From Argyresthia goedartella (taxonomy: Eukaryota > Arthropoda > Insecta > Lepidoptera > Argyresthiidae), in contig OX463835.1 of the NCBI GenBank assembly GCA_949825045.1, positions 21,903,201-21,967,200 of the forward strand: a stretch of DNA of 64,000 bases, in the 5' to 3' direction. Every line of letters starts with the position of its first letter. Position 1 is the first letter of the stretch. The translations under genes were made by a program, and so were the position numbers. Of this stretch, positions 58,985 through 64,000 are shown piece after piece. The notes beneath the pieces are model-generated. The model saw only the letters and a program-made list of their open reading frames with translations. It did not search any database and had not been told where the DNA came from.

Positions 58985-60292
58985 AAGGGAAGCTCACATG
59001 CTAAGTATATAAGCCTGGTTCATCAGAATATTCAATGTATTAGAGGCAAAGATCTACAAATAGAGTTATTTTTAAATTGTAATAAAATTGACATTTTGTG
59101 CATAACAGAGCACTGGTTAACTATTAATGAAATTATGTTTAGCTTTAAAGATCACCAGGTTGGTAGTTCGTTCACCAGACTTAATTCAATACATGGTGGG
59201 GCATTAATCATACTAAACAATCAAATGAAATTCAAGGAACGTAAGGACATTGTTTCCTTATCTGTTGAACGAACTATAGAACTTGCAGCTGTGGAATTAG
59301 AACAGTTCATCGTTATATGTGTCTATAGGCCACCCTTGAGCGACTTTGAAATGTTCGAGAAAATAATGGAATCCGTCCTAACTATTTCATCACACAGTAC
59401 GAAACGATTAATTATATGTGGTGACTTTAATGTTAATCTGTTAGAAAGAACTACTTTCAGCGTTAGATTAATAAATCTTTTCTCATCATTTAGGCTTAGC
59501 CATTTATTTATGGAGCCAACAAGAGTGACTGCTACTAGTGCTACATGCATTGACAACATTTTTACTGATGTTATTCCAGTCAGTAAAAGTGTTGTCAGTG
59601 AATTGGATTCAGATCATTTAGGTCAATTATTTCAATTTGATTCTATTAGAGAACCTGTCATTAAAAAGAAAATTTCGTTTGTGCCAATAACTGCTGACCG
59701 GTTAGAAAGAATGAGATACTCTTTAGCCCAGGAACTACCGTTTTTGGCTGCTGAACAGTCTCCTAATATAATGTATAACTTATTCTTTGAAACCTTTATG
59801 AAACAGTACAGCGCGATATTCACTTCAAAATCGGTTGTGGTTAGTGGTTCAAACGACTTTAGTACGTGGGCTACTGCAGAGTTGCATAAACGCAGGCAAG
59901 CATTGTATGCATTGTATGAGGAACGACGGTTCAACATGAGTGACGAATTTAAAGAACAAGTCAAACAGTTCTCCAAACAATTTAAATTAGACTGTCATAC
60001 AGCTAAACGTAATTTTCTGAGTAGTAAAATTAAGAATAGTTCCGATGTTATAAAAACGACTTGGAAAATAATTAATGAGGAGGCCGGTCGTAGTAAAAAA
60101 GCGAGTCACGATTACGAACTAAAAATCAATGGACAGCTTACGAGTTCTAGCTTAGAAGTTGCAACTGAATTTGAATCGTTTTTTACTAATGCACCGGCTT
60201 CCACGACTAAGTATTTAAATTCGTCACCTTTGTCTGCTGTTGCAATATTAAAAGATAATGTCTCGAGAGTGTGCTTCATACTTGAATTTTAA
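58985..60292 (+). pseudogene. LINE ORF2, endonuclease part
   Basis: From about 58985 the protein reads YISLVHQNIQCIRG and LCITEHWLTINEI, then VICVYRPPL, LIICGDFNVNLLE and DSDHLGQL. All APE-type endonuclease motifs (N, E, Y, DxN, SDH) are present. The frame shifts near 60260, where DNVSR should continue into ECASYLNFKHV of the next frame. The first in-frame ATG is at 59096, within the domain, so the true start is upstream. Confidence 0.85.
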
Positions 60293-61847
60293 GCACGTCA
60301 CAAGTTCAGATGTCGTAAAGGCATTTAAATTGATAAATGTTAAGAAAACGAATGATCTTTGGGGACTCTCTGTTCACGTCGTTAAATCCCTGATCGAATT
60401 AATTGCACCTGACCTAGCGGTCATTTTCAACAATTGTATAGACTGCGGTGAATTTCCTGATTTAATGAAACAAAGTAAGATAATTCCCCTCTTCAAAGCA
60501 GGTAGTACTCAAGACCCCACCAATTTCAGACCTATATCAATACTACCAACATTTAGTAAAATTTTTGAGAAATTAATCTTATCACAGCTATTACATCATT
60601 TTGAATCAAATAAGCTAATGCATAACAAACAGTTTGGATTCACTCGCGGTCGTTCAACAACAGATGCCGGAATTCAGTTCATTGAAAGTATTTTTGATGC
60701 CTGGGAAGAGTCACAAGATGCCCTAGGCATTTTTTGTGACTTATCTAAGGCTTTTGATTGCGTTTGTCATGAAACATTGATCAGGAAATTACATCATTAT
60801 GGAGTTAGAGACACGTCATTGAATTTGTTAAAATCTTATCTGAACGGAAGAATACAAAGGGTAGACGTAAACGGAGAACGATCACCAGGATCATTGGTTT
60901 CTTTGGGCGTGCCACAGGGCTCAATATTGGGACCCTTCCTATTCCTCATCTATATAAACGACTTACCCTATCTAGGAAGGGACTGTCATGATATGGTACT
61001 GTTTGCTGATGACACCTCACTTATTTTTAAAACAAAGCGAAACCAACACGCTACTGATGATCACGTGAACAATACCATATCAAGAGTGGTAAATTGGTTT
61101 AATGTTAATAATTTGCTATTAAATGAGAAAAAGACTAAATGTGTTAAGTTTCTTACTACTAACGTTAAAAATAATCAGACATGTATAACAATTAAAAATG
61201 AGGAATTGGAATTGGTAACCAGCACAGTGTTTCTAGGTATAACGTTGGATTCCAAACTCCAATGGGGTCCACATATTGATAAGCTATCGAACAGACTGAG
61301 CTCTGCAGCTTTTGCATGCAGGAAAATCCGTCACTTGACAGATTTAAAAACAGCCAGATTAGTATATTTTAGTTATTTTCATAGTATTATGTCCTACGGT
61401 ATTCTGCTCTGGGGCAGTGCTGCTGACATAAATACTATTTTTGTGCTGCAGAAGCGGGCTGTTCGTGCGATTTATAAAATTTATAAAATGAATAATAGAG
61501 ATTCTCTTAGAAATAAGTTTAAAGAAGTAAATATATTGACAGTCCATAGTCAATATATTTACGAGAATATTATGTATGTCCATAAGAACATTGTTAACTT
61601 TCGAAGAAACTGTGATATACATAACTTTAATACTAGAAACAAGGACAAACTTGCAGTGCCCACTACTCGGCTCCATAAAATAAAAAACTCGTTCAAGGGT
61701 AATTGTGTAAGATTTTACAATAAACTCCCAAGCACTTTGACAGATCTATCAATTAATAAGTTCAAGAAATACATCAAGCAAAGGCTTATTTATAAAGCTT
61801 ACTACAGTATTAAAGAGTACATAGACGATAAAAATGCTTGGGACTGA
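60258..61847 (+). pseudogene. LINE ORF2, reverse transcriptase part
   Basis: This 529-residue frame has LFKAGSTQDPTNFRPISILP, FGFTRGRSTTDAGIQF, GIFCDLSKAFDCVCHETL, GVPQGSILGPFLFLIYINDL and MVLFADDTSLIF, then a CR1-type C-terminus ending EYIDDKNAWD. All polymerase aspartates are kept. Only the frameshift near 60260 separates it from its endonuclease. No RNase H. Confidence 0.88.
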
Positions 61848-62299
61848 ATTGTTCTAATTAATTGTGAGCATCCTCACTGCCAGAGTTTCTTTTACTGGAC
61901 ACTTGGAGGCCTTTTACACCTCCAAAGATTAATTTAATTATACAACTCTTGACTGTGGGGACCATTTACATCTCCTATTATCATTGTATTATTGACTAAA
62001 GAGACTATACATCTCTGTTATTTATATTTTAATTATTTTATTATGACATGAGACTCTTTACATCTCTCAGAAACAATAATTAAGTACTTTTTTTTTTTTC
62101 TGATAATATGATAATAATACCAAATGTTCTGTAAAAAATGAAATGAAATGACATGTGAAAGTGCCCTTGTGGCCTATTTACAGAATAAACGTTTTGAGTT
62201 TTGAGTTTTGAGTTTTGAATACTCTCAATGACGTTGTTAATCCAAGTACTTTGGGTGACAATTCTTGTTATTCTATGACGGCACTAACGTAAAATTTAC

Positions 62300-62781
62300 G
62301 ACTGTGTGCTGCTTTGGCTTACCTTCCGCGTGATTTTCTATCCGAAGAATTTCTATACTTGCTACATAATTCGCCAACTGGAGCTGCCGCTGATGCATAT
62401 ATGCATTATATGACCAACCAATGGATAGATTCCGAGAATTTGGAACTGGTTACCTGCTATGGTAACAAGTTCAGAACCACCAATCACGTGGAAGGGTGGC
62501 ACAACAGGTTGAAAAGCAAGTTCAACAAAAATCCGTCACTTTATCTTGTCCTTGACATTCTAAGGGCGGAATCTCAGAAGGTTGATTTTGAAATTGATAA
62601 AAAAGATCACCATGTCAATGCAAAGTCAGCAAAACGTCGGCGAACTGACGACAAAGACACAATGATAGAAAAGATTGTCGAGGACCTCCGAAACGATGAC
62701 GTCGACATTAATATATGCCTACAGCGGCTATCTAAAATTAGATATAGTTTCGAATTTAAGTGTATAGACCTTTATCAGTAA
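62300..62781 (+). pseudogene. C-terminal part of the MULE-type transposase gene
   Basis: The frame reads AYLPRDFLSEEFLYLLHN, then TTNHVEGWHNRLKSKFNK and LYLVLDILRAESQKVDFE, and ends in a basic tail (AKSAKRRRTDD) before the TAA at 62779. TNxxEGWHxxx is the characteristic C-terminal motif of FLYWCH/MULE transposases. The middle of the gene, including the DDE core, is absent between here and 58430, so a deletion accompanied or preceded the LINE insertion. Confidence 0.7.
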
Positions 62782-62977
62782 TCATGATTGTCTAGGTAGG
62801 TTCATATACTTACATATTAAATAAATGATGATGATTAAATAAATAAAACATAAGAAATTAGATATAGTTTCGAATTTAAGTGTATAGACCTTTATCTGTA
62901 ATCATGATTGTCTAGGTAGGTTCATATACTAACATATTAAATAAATGATGATGATTAAATAAATAAAACATAAGAAA
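62738..62977. repeat. 120-bp tandem duplication
   Basis: 62738-62857 and 62858-62977 are nearly identical (ATCAGTAATC against ATCTGTAATC and ACTTACAT against ACTAACAT). The first unit contains the last codons and the stop of the MULE frame and the following AATAAATGATGATG sequence. Confidence 0.9.
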
Positions 62978-63121
62978 TTATTTTTAATTAACTTAATCTG
63001 TGATTTAGTATTTAATATATAATTAGAATTATCTTGCTCTTGCCGATTCTTGCCCTTAAGTGAGAGCCCCATAAAGAGAATAGGCAAGAAGCCCGAGCGT
63101 CATCCTGGGAATGCGTTGTAG

Positions 63122-63268
63122 GCGCAGAGCGGCATAAAGGGGGAGCGAGGCAAAGGGAAAAATTCCCCTGGGCTGGGTCTTAACAGTGTGCGCATGCAGC
63201 GTGAGAGAAATTGCCGGTCCTGACGAATTGTTCCCTTTGCCTCGCTCCCCCTTTATGCCGCTCTGCGC
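63122..63268. repeat. 38-bp perfect inverted repeat
   Basis: GCGCAGAGCGGCATAAAGGG (start of the left arm, 63122-63159) has its exact reverse complement ending at 63268 (right arm 63231-63268). The 71-base centre is not palindromic. A related single arm occurs at 44281-44333. The structure would form a very stable hairpin and may be a small element or a cruciform-prone site. Confidence 0.88.
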
Positions 63269-63345
63269 CTTGCCGGCGGGCAAGGGGTCTCCTTGCTGGG
63301 ATAATTCTCAGTCAGCGGCCGTAAATCATCACTAGAACCTTGCCA

Positions 63346-63531
63346 TCAAGTGTTGTTGAGACCAAAATGCTTCCTCGCCGCAACAAACACCTCATATTGG
63401 GTTTTAGTCAAGAACTCGGACACTGTGATGCCAGAACCCTTGAGCAGTTTCTTTACTCCCCACAATTCATAGCGTGCCGAGTATGTAGCAAAGCGGACTT
63501 GAAGGGGCCAATGATTCTTTCCCTTGGCCAA
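63346..63531 (-). pseudogene. short ORF1-like fragment
   Basis: The minus-strand frame reads YELWGVKKLLKGSGITVSEF and LTKTQYEVFVAARKHFG. The pattern resembles the small C-terminal domain of some insect retroelement ORF1 proteins (S.T..R.E.F..AR..FG-type). The frame is short and closes after LNNT. I cannot name the family; it could be a chance match. Confidence 0.3.
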
Positions 63532-63610
63532 TCACCATCTAAACCACATTTTGCGATCTAAAATCCGACTTACTACCATTCCCACTTATAATCACCACTA
63601 CACTTACTTT

Positions 63611-63676
63611 CGTGTCACTAAAGTATGACTTTCGTATCACTAAAGTCTGACTTGAGTGTCGCTTAAGTCAGGCGTT
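63611..63676. repeat. three 22-bp tandem units
   Basis: CGTGTCACTAAAGTATGACT, CGTATCACTAAAGTCTGACT and AGTGTCGCTTAAGTCAGGCG begin successive 22-bp units. The first two differ at two or three positions; the third is more diverged. Confidence 0.65.
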
Positions 63677-63687
63677 AGTGTTTATTG

Positions 63688-63710
63688 CCGTCTTTAAAAT
63701 TTAAAGACGG
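63688..63710. repeat. 23-bp palindrome
   Basis: CCGTCTTTAAA, a central A, then TTTAAAGACGG: two perfect 11-bp arms. It follows the 22-bp tandem units closely and could be a protein-binding site or the end of a small element. Confidence 0.6.
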
Positions 63711-64000
63711 TACCTGCAACTAATTGTAAATCACTCATATGTTCTATAAAAATCCAACAACACCTCTCTTGCTAAAATCCGTCAAGCCGTTTGGGCTGTA
63801 GCGCGTCCTATACAGTGAGGTAAAAAGGAATAAAACAATCGAAATTGGAAAACAAAAATCAGAAACTTTATTTGTATTTCATGGTTTACATTTGGTCATA
63901 ATATGTAATTTCAGTTTCACATGTTATATTATAAACCTTAAATAGGTATTATGCAAAATTGTTTTAACAATTTAATAATTTACACAACTTAATTATTAGT
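63711..64000. other. window end without recognisable feature
   Basis: AT-rich DNA; no gene, repeat boundary or RNA structure is supported. Confidence 0.5.

Larger units (their letters stand above)
58431..62219 (+). mobile_element. CR1-like LINE inserted in the FLYWCH/MULE gene
   Basis: The element carries the C-terminal part of an esterase-type ORF1, a nearly complete ORF2 and a TTTTGAG tail (about 62191-62219). It is 5'-truncated in ORF1. No clear target duplication was found: the left border is fixed only to within about 15 bp, because the frame stays open across it. A single frameshift in ORF2 near 60260 is the only coding defect seen after ORF1. Confidence 0.82.

Overview
This is transposon-dense animal (insect) DNA, most probably from a moth or butterfly. 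Reasons: a ZAD plus C2H2 zinc-finger gene (ZAD is an arthropod expansion), the mix of elements (CR1-like and I-like LINEs, BEL/Pao, copia, piggyBac, mariner, ISL2EU, FLYWCH/MULE), AT-rich spacers, and an interspersed repeat that I recall as common in Lepidoptera (recall, not checked). There are no bacterial features. The only convincing host gene is the ZAD zinc-finger gene. Its three phase-0 exons lie at 23034-23216, 23315-23458 and 39014-40861, and a 15.6 kb intron full of transposons separates exons 2 and 3.

Layout. 1-3560: spacer DNA with two MITE-like elements (714-1137 and 1649-2062), a LINE 3' end and a GC-rich inverted repeat. 3560-6125: 5'-truncated, frameshifted BEL/Pao remnant with a 3' LTR. 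6127-9536 (minus): deleted copy of an I-like LINE, itself interrupted by a CR1-like LINE at 7044-8966. 10483-11419: decayed ISL2EU-type DNA transposase. 12341-15411: piggyBac-like transposon with TTAA duplications, imperfect TIRs and a family of short palindromic subterminal repeats. 16389-22835: second, full-span but dead copy of the I-like LINE with an 8-bp target duplication, interrupted at 19909-21111 by another LINE. 23034-40861: the ZAD zinc-finger gene. Its large intron holds a LINE fragment (23795-24721), an apparently intact CR1-like LINE with an esterase-type ORF1 (25266-29802, minus), a tRNA-like Pol III unit just upstream of it, a tandemly duplicated LINE (30676-33414), a GC-rich patch and an intact mariner transposase (35801-36853). 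40862-41440: decaying zinc fingers beyond the stop codon.

41532-43294: a segment bounded by about 130-bp inverted arms. 44860-56658 (minus): complete BEL/Pao element with 544-bp LTRs and CTAGG target duplications. Its leader is split by a complete copia element (51301-55713) with 108-bp LTRs and a 1322-residue open frame. 57085-62977: a hairpin MITE, three exon-like segments in compatible phase, a FLYWCH zinc finger and the two ends of a MULE-type transposase gene split by a CR1-like LINE (about 58431-62219). 63000-64000: a long inverted repeat, a short ORF1-like fragment and small tandem repeats.

The genes do not form a pathway; the window is a layered record of insertions. Target duplications and near-identical LTR pairs allow several nesting events to be ordered directly from the sequence. 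The most unusual points are the tRNA-like unit abutting an intact LINE, the Asn-rich tandem insert inside that LINE's ORF2, the in-frame UAG codons of the BEL gag-pol frame, the palindromic subterminal repeats of the piggyBac element, and the zinc-finger array that continues past its stop.
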